Below are positions 48,821-58,733 of a stretch of DNA of 64,000 nt, in pieces. The stretch comes from Dryas octopetala (lineage: Eukaryota; Streptophyta; Magnoliopsida; Rosales; Rosaceae). The position numbers and the translations under genes were made by a program. Location of the stretch: contig OY992834.1 in NCBI GenBank assembly GCA_963921425.1, forward strand, positions 11,701,271 to 11,765,270, given 5' to 3'. Numbering within the stretch: position 1 is the first letter of the stretch; each line of letters starts with the position of its first letter. The notes beneath the pieces were generated by a model, which made no database searches, was not told the DNA's origin, and worked only from the letters and a program-made list of their open reading frames with translations.

Positions 48821-50436
48821 TTATGTACCTTTTTCAGCAGATTGAGCCCACTTTGTGGTTGACCATGCCAATGCATCCATAGGGTCGATGCATTTCTTAA
48901 GAAGAGGATCATCCCGAGGAAGAAGATTGCGCATATCATCAGAGGCAAGAATTACAGAGTTCACAGCCCTCACTAGAATAACCTGGAGTGCAATCCTCAA
49001 AAGATTCTGTGCCCCCTCTATGTCCTTTCTGTTTAAGGCTTCAATAGCAGGGATTACAGTATGTTCCATGGTTGCTTTATCTGGCAGCACAACCTCAAAT
49101 CCCTACATTTTTTATGAGAAAAATGAGTTAGATTCGCCAGTCACAAGAAAGTGCTAAAATGAATATCATAATCTGATGTAGCAGTCAAAAATGTTACAAG
49201 TTTAATCATCCTCAGTTATAAACCATCTTTCAAGAGTTTAGTACACAAGGAATTCATATTTAGCATGCAGAAGAATGCTGTTTATTCAGTACTTGTTTGT
49301 TTTAGCCTTTTAGAGACAGAATTTAAATGTTTTCATTTAAACAGTTCATGTATAAATACAATTTCGCTGTTTTCATTTCCATCAAAATTTTCATCCAAAT
49401 GACACTTCTTATAAACCTAAATTGCCAATGTTAATAGAATGTGTGTGTGTGTGTGTGTATGAGATTTAAATGCTCTTAAAATCCTCAGAAGCACATCTCT
49501 TTGTGATGTTACACCAATACCTGGGAATGGGATATCCAATGCCCTCTAAACTAAAATTTACTCATCATGTTGAGATTTTCTTCTGCAGCATTATAATTCA
49601 ACATATTTCTACATAAAACATCTATTAGAAACAGATTACCATTTCTAGACCATGCCCCAACCTTACAAGACTAATCAGACAATCGGAAACAAAATCTACA
49701 TAATAATTACCTCACTCTGCAGTTTCTCCTGATAGAATCCTGCTGTCAAAGTTTCATTGGTTGCAAGCACTCCAATCTGCAAAGGACTCCCAGCTTCAAG
49801 TGGCTTCAACTTTGCTTCCTTGAGCTCCTTGGCAACACACTCACCCATATGGAGGAAGGGAACAGAACATCCCTCAGAAATTTCATCATGCCAACAATGT
49901 GCAATATGACAAGGCATTACTATGCAACGAGCTCCCGAATTCTCAAGATAAATCCTCTTACTCCTCAGATTCTCCACAATTGGAGTAGGATCCAATTTTG
50001 TACTTTCAATTTTACTGCTAGGGGAGGGAATAGAACTTCTCTCAACCAATAGAAGCTCCTTACTTAACACAGGATCAGAGCAAAGAACAAAAGGAGGGCA
50101 ACTTCCTCCATCTTTTGAACTCCACTGAACTAGTTTTCTCAAAAAGTTTAGAGTAGAAACCAAAGATACCCCTCCAATTATACCAACTGTATTTGCTAGA
50201 CCCAGAAGAGAATTACTGGAATCATTGTTTGTTGAAGCTGTAGTTGGACCAGAACCCTTCTTATACTCCAGAAACTTCCCACTTTCATCTTTGTGTGAAA
50301 GAACTGAGGATGGAGTTATAGCTAGACCCGGATTTAACCTTGGCTTATAGAGGGTTCTATGTGTATTTACAAAGCCCAATTTATGGAAAGGATAGTAGAA
50401 AGTGTGCAAAGAAGTTGTCATGCTCCCATCAAACAT
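48821..50436 (-). CDS. Asp/Glu racemase family protein, probably plastid-targeted
   Basis: Two exons, 50436-49711 and 49102-48821, phase 0, 335 aa. The ATG at 50436 is preceded directly by an in-frame TAA. The first about 75 residues are Ser/Thr-rich and look like a transit peptide. The racemase fold then starts at VGIIGGVSLVSTLNFLRKLV. The first catalytic-type motif is CIVMPCHIAHCWHDEI with Cys176. The second half-site, which in classical enzymes has Cys-Thr, reads SVILASDDM here, so the second catalytic cysteine is absent. It ends KKCIDPMDALAWSTTKWAQS, a stretch I recall from plant members. PLP-independent racemases of this family interconvert D- and L-Asp or Glu, but with one cysteine the reaction may differ. 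The gene's upstream side holds a hAT transposon about 860 bp away. Confidence 0.9.
49440..49458 (+). repeat. (GT)n microsatellite in the racemase intron
   Basis: About nine GT units within the 608-bp intron of the racemase-family gene. Confidence 0.85.
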
Positions 50437-51298
50437 TTAGTCTACACCAGAACCACTACTAAAAGCTTGTAGTTCTGTATAAATTTCTCAAGTTTGAAGC
50501 CCATGAACCACAAACTACATTTGAACTTTACATGAAAGCTCCACACAATGAAATACATGGATTTTCACAGTAGATACCTCTCAAAGTCATGCTCAGAAAT
50601 CTTCTAATCACAGCCGCGAAAAAGAAAAACTCATCTGGTTTTTGAAGCATGCAATCCAAGAACAAAAACCCACCTCCAAAATGCAACCCTTTAACTGGAG
50701 ATTACTCTCAAAGAAACTACCAGGTCTAGCTAGGCAAATCCATGGACTCTCCCTCTCTATTTGTTAAAAATGATCAAGCAAAACCCAACTCTAAAACCCC
50801 AATCTCTGTATTTCTCTATGAGAGGATAACTACAAAGAAGAAGAAGGAGTCCACTAAGATCAAAATCTATATGAAAAAGTTGGACAAGTAAGGCAAGTGA
50901 GTACAGCATACAAATTTCCAAGATTTGAGGATTTTTGCATCACTATTCACTAGACGGTCCTATTTTATGGCCCCTGCAGGGACATAATTCAGCAATGGAT
51001 CAGTGTTCAAGGAAGTGGCAGAAATCTTTGTGTTGACATTAGATCATGTGATTCATCATGTTCCAGCAGACCAACAGGGCAGCACTAAAAACCAACAATG
51101 GAGGCCACTGATATTATGACAATAATTGTGTGTTTAAAACAAAATAATATTAACTACACGTGTCTTTTTTACCTGTGTATGGTTTGCAACTTGCTCTTGG
51201 GGGTCCCCTTTAATGATTGATCTCTTGTCTGTCTTTGAGTTTGTAAGGATTTTATTTACGAAAAATGAGGGTATATGAAAAAATAATGTATAATTATT
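50437..51298. other. Upstream region of the racemase-family gene
   Basis: Leader and promoter of the minus-strand gene. No obvious TATA box stands out. It ends in the TAATTATT duplication (51291-51298) of the hAT element. Confidence 0.4.
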
Positions 51299-51602
51299 TA
51301 GGGCTCACCAAATAGCCCAAGGCCCGAAGCCCACCCGAAGCCCGCCCAGCCCGTTGGGCCCGAAGCCCGATGTGGCCCGACATTTGGGCCGGGCCGGCCC
51401 GGCCCGAAAATTTTTTGGGTTGGGCTTGGGCCATCCCCTTGAAGCCCACGGCCCGCCCAAAGCCCGGCCCGCTTAGGCCCGCTCAAAGCCCGCCCAAAGC
51501 CCGGCCCGAAGCCCAAAGCCCAAAGCCCAAAGCCCGAAGCCCAAAGCCCAGAGCCCGTTTAATATCTTCAATAAAAAAAAATATAGGATTTTGGCTATGT
51601 TC

Positions 51603-51663
51603 TAAATCGAACTTGAGACCTCATAGAACAAATTTCAACTCTCAACCAACTGAGCTAACTAGT
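51603..51663 (-). other. tRNA-like pol III promoter boxes inside the hAT element
   Basis: On the minus strand, TAGCTCAGTTGG (51657-51646) is a perfect A box (TRGCNNAGYNGG), and AAGTTCGATTT about 31 bp downstream resembles the B box GGTTCGANTCC, imperfectly. The spacing is as in a tRNA gene. Stems of a tRNA cloverleaf do not all pair, so it is a tRNA-derived relic (SINE head or pseudo-tRNA), not a working tRNA gene. It ends before a T-run on that strand (51583-51575). Confidence 0.5.
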
Positions 51664-51979
51664 TTATTTGTCTAATTGGTGAATCATAACATATTTAATA
51701 GGTTTTTTGTTTGTTTATTTTAATAAATTATTAATATGTTTATTAAGTTATTATATAATTCTATAATGTTAGTAAATACTAAATAGTAAATTAGTAATAG
51801 TGTAAACTATACTATGTAAGTATGTAATACCATAAATAATAAACTTTTAAAATTATATACAACATTACAAATTTACAACTATAATAAAACATAAATGTAT
51901 ATGTGCATATACAATTTTTATAATACAACTATAAAGTCTATAATTGAAGTTATTAAACCATGATGGCATGATTGTTCAT

Positions 51980-52910
51980 TAATTTAACAATTTGAACCGT
52001 TCATTTTATATGTTGATAGTCAAATATCATCCTTACAAAAAATCAGTCGAATCGGAATTCATTTACTCGTTCGATTATCATTAAAAAAATCATGATCGTT
52101 AATTAATTCGACCATCATTACGTCATTTTTACATCTCTGATTGAGCTAATTTTTTGCAAGGATTATCTTTGAGTGGGGAACTAAAACTTGAACGGTTCGG
52201 ATCGTTGAAAACACGATCGATATATGAACTTCTACATATAAATACACTTGAAGAGTTGAAGAGTATAATCATAATAACTTTCTCGTTGAAACCTTATTGT
52301 TTTCATAATTGTGAAGACCACAACGTGATTTCAACAATCTGAACCGTTCATTTTCTATATTCATAGTCAAAGATCATCCTTACAAAAAATCAGCAAAATC
52401 GGAATTCATCTACCCATTCGATTATCATTAGAAAAACAACGATCGTTCATTAATTCGACCACCGTTACGTCACTTTTACATCTCCGATCGAGCTAATTTT
52501 TTGCATGAATTATTTTTGAGTGAGAAATTAAAATTTGAACGGTTCGGATCGTTGAAAACACGATCGATATATGAGCTTCTACATATAAATACACTTGAAG
52601 AGTTGAAGAGTATAATTCTAATAACTTTCTCGTTGAAACCTTATTGTTTTCATAATTGTGAAGACCACAACGTGATTTCAACAATCTGAACCGTTCATTT
52701 TCTATATTCATAGTCAAAGATCATCCTTACAAAAAATCAGCAAAATCGGAATTCATCTACCCATTCGATTATCATTAGAAAAACAACGATCGTTCATTAA
52801 TTCGACCACCGTTACGTCATTTTTACATCTCCGATCGAGCTAATTTTTTGCATGAATTATTTTTTAGTGAGAAATTAAAATTTGAACGGTTCAGATCGTT
52901 AAAAACACAA
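51980..52910 (+). repeat. 347-bp tandem array of the GAACCGTT family inside the hAT element
   Basis: Almost three copies. CAATCTGAACCGTTCATTTT occurs at 52335 and 52682, exactly 347 bp apart, with an earlier, more diverged copy from about 51985. Each unit includes GATCATCCTTACAAAAAATC, AACAACGATCGTTCATTAAT, GAGCTAATTTTTTGCA and ACACGATCGATATATGA. The last two copies are nearly identical. The unit ends form an inverted pair (GAACCGTTCA and TGAACGGTTC), so it is a tandemly duplicated form of the hairpin MITEs seen elsewhere in the window. Confidence 0.85.
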
Positions 52911-53187
52911 TTGCATCATTTGTTTATAAAACATATGTAATAAAATATATAATAAAGCATATATTACACATGTAATAAAATTAAAAAATCCAAACCCCAT
53001 CCAAACCCCATCCAAACCCCATCCAAACCCTGAAACCCCATCCAAACGGACCAAACCCCATCCAAACCCCTAAGCCCAAACCCCAAAATACCCTAAACTA
53101 ATAAAATATTAAACCCTAAAGATAAGTCATGAGTATATAAAGCTAAGTCTCACACTTTGTAACCCTAACTCTCTATGTTCTAACCAT

Positions 53188-53765
53188 TCGCCGCCTCCTT
53201 CAACAGTTCAACTTCAACTTCAACATCACCGAGGCTCTCAAACTTCTCACTTCTCAAACCTTCTCGGCCTCTCCATCATCACCATCATCACACTTTCACT
53301 GTAACCCTTTCACTGTAACCCACTAACCCTCTCGGCCTCTCCATCATCACCATCATCACACTTTCAGTTTCACTGTAACCCTTTCGGCCTTTCACTGTAA
53401 CCCTCTCACACTTTCACTGTAACCCTAAGTATTAACCCCAAACACCTCGCGCTCATTTTTATGTCGCCGCCTCCTTCAACAGTTCAACATCAGTGATCAC
53501 CGAGGCTCTCAAACTTCTCACTTCTCAAACCCTCTCGGCCTCTCCATCATCACCATCATCACACTTTCACTGTAACCCTTTCGGCCTTTCACTGTAACCC
53601 TCTCACACTTTCACTGTAACCCTAAGTATTAACCCCAAACACCTCGCGCTCATTTTTATGTCGCCGCCTCCTTCAACAGTTCAACATCAGTGATCACCGA
53701 GGCTCTCAAACTTCTCACTTCTCAAACCCTCTCGGCCTCTCCATCATCACCATCATCACTCTCTC
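53188..53765 (+). repeat. Leader tandem repeats in the hAT element
   Basis: The block CGCCGCCTCCTTCAACAGTT recurs at 53189, 53465 and 53662, each time followed by CTCTCAAACTTCTCACTTCT and CTCCATCATCACCATCATCA. Smaller TTTCACTGTAACCCT units repeat between. A further 31-bp direct duplication with CATTTTCCTTTTGTGATTTC (about 54050-54105) and repeated TTTGCTGGTA units (54280-54470) precede the transposase ATG. Confidence 0.85.
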
Positions 53766-54481
53766 AGACTCGCAGACCCTCTCCATCATCACCATCATCA
53801 CCGATTCACCATCTCGCCACCCCCAACTCCGATCGAACCCAGGCTACCCAGCAACCCACCAAACTCCGATCGATCGGACTCGATCCGATCAATTAATGAT
53901 CAGATCGAGATCTGAACTGCGATCGGATAGTTGATAGCACTATCGCTCAGACAGTCCGAGCACCACCGCAACGCCACCTTCGCACCAGCGACTCCGCCGC
54001 AAGCTCCCTGCCAGTTTGCCTCCCTTTGCGTGTAACTGTGTAAGTGTAAGTCATTTTCCTTTTGTGATTTCAGTGTAAGTCATTTTCCTTTTGTGATTTC
54101 AGTTAAGTCCGATCAAAAAATTCATCACTGTTTCACTAATTCTGTTTTTTTTTGTTGTGTGTAGGAGTTGGCCTGTGTAGCTTGTGGTGAAGCTGTCCTG
54201 TGTAGGAGTTGGCCTCTTGTGTTGGTGCTGGTGCTGCTGCTGTGTGAGTGGCAAATGGCAATTTGCTGAATTTCAGTTTATTTGCAGTTTGCTGGTATTT
54301 TTTTATGATAAGATCTGGTGTTTATGATAAGATCTGGTGTTTATTTGCAGTTTGCTGGTATTTTTTTTTGCTGGTAGTGTTATTTGCAGTTTGCTGGTAA
54401 TTTTTTGCTGGTAGTGTTATTTGCTGGTATTTTTTTGCTGGTAGTGTTATTTGCTGGTTATTTGTTGGTAGTTTTTTTAGG

Positions 54482-56560
54482 ATGTCTACTCACCCAGAGT
54501 CTAGTGTAATTGGAATCCATGAATCCATTGGTTCCCCCCCATCCACACCCCAATCTAATTCTATTCCTAAATCCAGTAGAAGTGAAGTGTGGAACTGGTT
54601 TGAAAAAGTTGTTGAAATTGAAAATGGTAAATCTGTTACAAAAGCAAAATGTGCAATATGTGGAAAAAAATTAGATGGCAGTTCTTCAAATGGTACTACT
54701 CATTTAGCTCGTCATTATAGGAAACATCTTGAAAGCCAAAATGTTAATATTGGTAATCAAATGCTTTTACAATCAAATGCTGCTGGTAATTTGTCAAATT
54801 TTGTTTATAAAGAGGAAAATGCTCGAAAAGAAGTTGTTGATTTTATAGTTAGGGCAGAATTACCTTTTACTTTCGTGGAAAAACATGATTTTAAAGGAAT
54901 GATTCAAAGAGGCTTTACTCCACAATATAAAGGAATTTCTGCCACAACTTGTAAAAGGGATGTTATGAAACTGTTTGTTGAAGGAAAATCTCAATTGCTG
55001 TCTTATTTTGAAAAATATGAAGGCAAAATTTGTTTGACTTCTGATGTTTGGTCTTCTAGACAAAAAATTGGTTTTATGTCATTAACTGCTCACTTCATTG
55101 ATGCTGACTGGAATTTAAATAAAAGGATTATTTGTTTTAAAATGATTGAGTATCCACACAGTGGACAGTCACTTGCAACTCATATACATGAGGAACTCAA
55201 CTCTTGGCGTATCCACAATAAAATTTTTTCAATTACACTAGATAATGCTTCAAATAATGATGTTGTTGCTGATTTGCTGCCTTTATATCTTATGATTGAT
55301 GATGTGCCTAGACAAATGTTTCATGTGCGTTGTTGTGCTCATGTTATGAACCTGATTGTGCAAGATGGTTTGGCTATTTTAGGTCCTTCTATTGATAAAA
55401 TTGTTGCAATTGTGCGTAGTTTGAATTCTTCAAATAAGAGACATGAAATTTGGAAAAAATGTTGTGTTGATGTTCGTTTGGATAAGAGAAACATAGACAA
55501 TGATGTTCCTCATAGGTGGAATTCCACATATGCATTGTTAGAAGTAGCCATTCAATATAAAGCTGCCTTGCATAGATATGTTCAGACAATAAATCAATCA
55601 ACTAGAAGTTCTACTTTACCGATTCCATCTGAACATGATTGGCTTGTTGCTCAATTTGTTTGTGGTTTTTTAAAGACTTTTGATTCTTCAACAAAAATAT
55701 TATGTGGTGTGTATTATCCTACTTCTAGTCGTGTGCTGACTTGTTTGATTGATATTCATTGTGCATTTCAATCATATTCTCATATTAATGCATTTGAAAC
55801 TGCTATGGTTGCTATGAAAAGTAAATTTGATAAATATTGGGCAACTTTTCCTAAATTGTTTTGTTTTGCTACTGTTATGGATCCTAGGTTCAAAATTTGG
55901 GCAATTAGTGAGTGGTTAAATGTTATTGGTTGTGAGGAAGATGACATAAAGGTAAAGGTAGATGAAATTAAGTCTTCTCTGTTTAAATTGTATGACCATT
56001 ACAAGTCTAATGTGCCTGCTGCATCATCACGAAACTCTACTGAAACCACAACTAATCCTCAAAGTACTGTTTCTGGTAGTACTAGTTCTTCCCCAATTTC
56101 TATTCCTAACTTTCAAAACAGTGCTATGAGAGCCTTGAAAATGGCAAAGGTGCAATCCTCTGTTTGTTCTACTTCTGATTTGCAATACTATCTTGATGCA
56201 CCAGTTTTAGATGATGTTGATGAAACTACATTTTCTGTTTTGGGATGGTGGAAATCACATGATACACAATATCCTGTGCTTTCCATCATGGCTCGTGATT
56301 TGCTAACTGTTCCAGCTTCAACTGTTGCATCCGAAGCTGCTTTTAGTGCAGGTGGTAGAGTGGTATCGGAGAAGAGGGCTAGCTTGAGTCCGAACACTAT
56401 AGAAGCTCTAATCTGCGTCAAAGATTGGCGCTTAGCTGAGGCAAGAATGCAAGAGGCTGCTCAAGAGGAGGATTGGGCAGAGGATCTAATGAATATCAAG
56501 CTATCAAGACCTGAATTTGTTGAAGAAGAGACCCCTTCCCCTGCTGAATCAGCCACCTGA
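54482..56560 (+). CDS. hAT transposase (BED finger, RNase H-like, hATC domain)
   Basis: A single uninterrupted 692-codon frame. The N-terminal BED zinc finger spans residues about 33-83 (W37, W39, C57-x2-C60, H78, H82 within THLARHYRKH). The RNase H-like catalytic core includes an Asp at about 187 in LTSDVWSS and another at about 253 in ITLDNASNND, plus CCAHVMNLIVQDGL with the CxxH motif. The C-terminal hATC dimerisation region (residues about 575-650) reads WWKSHDTQYPVLSIMARDLL and VPASTVASEAAFSAGGRVVS. These are the hallmarks of plant Ac/hobo-type transposases and their domesticated RICESLEEPER/DAYSLEEPER relatives. Because it sits between matching TIRs and TSDs it is a transposon gene, not a domesticated host gene. 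It cuts and pastes DNA with 8-bp duplications. All domains are intact, so activity is plausible. Confidence 0.96.
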   Translation: MSTHPESSVIGIHESIGSPPSTPQSNSIPKSSRSEVWNWFEKVVEIENGKSVTKAKCAICGKKLDGSSSNGTTHLARHYRKHLESQNVNIGNQMLLQSNAAGNLSNFVYKEENARKEVVDFIVRAELPFTFVEKHDFKGMIQRGFTPQYKGISATTCKRDVMKLFVEGKSQLLSYFEKYEGKICLTSDVWSSRQKIGFMSLTAHFIDADWNLNKRIICFKMIEYPHSGQSLATHIHEELNSWRIHNKIFSITLDNASNNDVVADLLPLYLMIDDVPRQMFHVRCCAHVMNLIVQDGLAILGPSIDKIVAIVRSLNSSNKRHEIWKKCCVDVRLDKRNIDNDVPHRWNSTYALLEVAIQYKAALHRYVQTINQSTRSSTLPIPSEHDWLVAQFVCGFLKTFDSSTKILCGVYYPTSSRVLTCLIDIHCAFQSYSHINAFETAMVAMKSKFDKYWATFPKLFCFATVMDPRFKIWAISEWLNVIGCEEDDIKVKVDEIKSSLFKLYDHYKSNVPAASSRNSTETTTNPQSTVSGSTSSSPISIPNFQNSAMRALKMAKVQSSVCSTSDLQYYLDAPVLDDVDETTFSVLGWWKSHDTQYPVLSIMARDLLTVPASTVASEAAFSAGGRVVSEKRASLSPNTIEALICVKDWRLAEARMQEAAQEEDWAEDLMNIKLSRPEFVEEETPSPAESAT

Positions 56561-57225
56561 TTAACTGATTTTATTTTTTCAGTTTCACTATTGGTTTGTA
56601 ATTTGTAAACTCCATAAGGAGTTAAGCACCATAACTCATAACTGCATATTGTTACTTTTAGTATAATTAAATCAATACATTTCAGTTTTAAGGGTTGTGT
56701 ATGTGCCAACCTAGTTGGGATGTACATGTGAAATGCAAATGATAGATAGATTGTGTAGGTGCCAACCTAGTTGGGATGTACACATTCTATAGTGATGCAT
56801 TTCCCCCTCTATTTATAATTAAATTATATGTTGTTAACTTGCTAAATTGTGACTTTGGGAGCTGACATTGCAAAATTTTGGCAAGTTAAAACCAATGAAT
56901 TAGTCATCTGTTAAGTTTTATAGTTATAATAGACATAAATTAGGCAATAAATTAAGCAATTTGAGAAGCCAAAAAAGCCTAATTTGGGCTGCCCGTTCGG
57001 GCTTATTGGGCTGCCCGTTCGGGCCTAGTCCGGCCCGGCTCTAAAGCCCGTTAGTCTCAAGCCCGATGGGTGGGCTTCGGATTTGTGTATTCAGGCCCAA
57101 GCCCAGCCCGGCCCGGCCCGAAAGTTCTGTTGGGCTCTTGTACTTCAAGCCCGAGCCCGGCCCGAGCCCGAAAGATTGGGCCTGGGCCAGCCCGGCCCGG
57201 CCCATTGCCGACCCCTATAATTATT

Positions 57226-58455
57226 ACAACAATATTAATTTTAAAATTTGTTATTAATAATATGGTTGACCTCTTTTTTTTCTTTTTCTTTTTTCTGTTC
57301 TTCTTATTTTTTGTTTCAATCATGTAAACTAATATCTTGGAGAAAAAATTGGATACTTGCTCTTCATATTGAACTTTACCATTTAGACAAAGGAGACACC
57401 TATTACTCAAATAATCAGCGGACTCTGTTCATGTATGCCATACCTTTGCTACTTTGCTAATTGCTTGAGTTGTTTCATTTATTGGTTCCTTACCCTTTTT
57501 GATATATACATCTAGGATTTGTGGTACTCTATCTGATTACTATCTTATGGGAACGAAATTAGAAATCACAACTAATAACATCAGAACATTAAATCATTAA
57601 GGTCAGAAGTCATTGCCAAATGCTTTTGCAAACTTGTTCCAGGCTATACTTAATGCCATGTGCACAATGCATATGATTGCCTCTTGAACCCCCATGTGAT
57701 CCCAACCACAAAAACCTTGTATGTATAGTAATACATAGCAGCCCATGGAGTAAAACATTCAGCCATTATGAGAAACATCTAGTTTTTTTAAAACATACAC
57801 TTTACCATAAGGCCCCATATATTCAGAAACCTTTCATTCATGTGTAACTTAGGGTTGAAAAGACTTGCTGAAAATTCAATAGCATTAAAGAACCTGCCAA
57901 TAATTTTTGTAAAAGTTTTTACTAGGAAAATTTGGGGGTGTTTTGATGATGCAGGTTTGGTAAACGAACTAAGCTAATGTGCACTTGTCATTTAATTTAC
58001 TTAGGCTTATCTACCATGATCATGCCGGCCACTCAGTTCAATTTTGAAAATGAGTTTTTAGGTCTTAGCAGAAAATTTGTGCTCTGCTCTAAATAATGAT
58101 TTAAAGAGTTCAAACACAACCAAAAGCTAGTAGAAAACATATGTCTATTCCCATGTGATTTGATTAGGCCCTTTGAATCATTTCAAGAACTTTGTGCATT
58201 ATGTTAGTTGAGGGATATATTTGAAGATGACTTGTGGATGAGACAAGAGGGAAGATTTACAAGAATGAGTTTGGTTAGAGGTCCAATGAGCCAACCCTTT
58301 TTCTTTATTATGTATTTTTAGCAATTGGTTGTATGCTGAATTGCTGAGTGAACTGTAACTTATACATGGTTATTCATACAAATATACAATAAATCAATGC
58401 CTTCTCATTTCCTGCAGAACACTCTTACTTCAAGCCCAAGTAATCTCTAAACATT

Positions 58456-58491
<36 letters not shown>

Positions 58492-58733
58492 GAGACTGAC
58501 CAGAAGCTGCAGTAGTACACATGCAATATGAGTTCAAAGAAAAGCCAAAGGACAAACACCAAGTTAAGCAAATTTAAAAGTGCTACATATGAAAATTGCT
58601 TTCTGAATGCAATTAAAGTAAAGAACAAATCTGTTCCTTTCTTTACAATTACAGTAAAGAATATTTAGTCACTTTCAAACTACAAATGAAAAGAGTTAAA
58701 AAAGATTTAATGATTTTTTAAGGCTTCTAGTAC
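57226..58733. other. Intergenic, 3' flank of the membrane protein gene
   Basis: AT-rich DNA with a TA microsatellite (58461-58487). No coding region is supported. Poly-pyrimidine frames near 57250-57320 are chance. Confidence 0.35.

Larger units (their letters stand above)
51299..57217 (+). mobile_element. Complete hAT transposon, 5.9 kb, likely autonomous
   Basis: Termini TAGGGCTCACCAAATAGCCC and, inverted, TAGGGGTCGGCAATGGGCCG, with a perfect 8-bp duplication TAATTATT (51291-51298 and 57218-57225). Both subterminal zones are crowded with GCCCGAAGCCC and GGCCCGGCCCG motifs (51310-51560 and 56985-57210), probable transposase binding sites. Order inside: pol III-like boxes, AT-rich part, GAACCGTT-type tandem array (51980-52910), AAACCCCATCC tract (52985-53070), leader with tandem copies (53188-53900), then the intact transposase gene. 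Perfect TSD and intact ORF point to recent insertion. Confidence 0.95.

Noticed and set aside
51299-57217. Reading the hAT transposase as a domesticated host gene of the RICESLEEPER type
   Set aside because: It lies between matching TIRs and a perfect TSD, so it is a mobile element gene.
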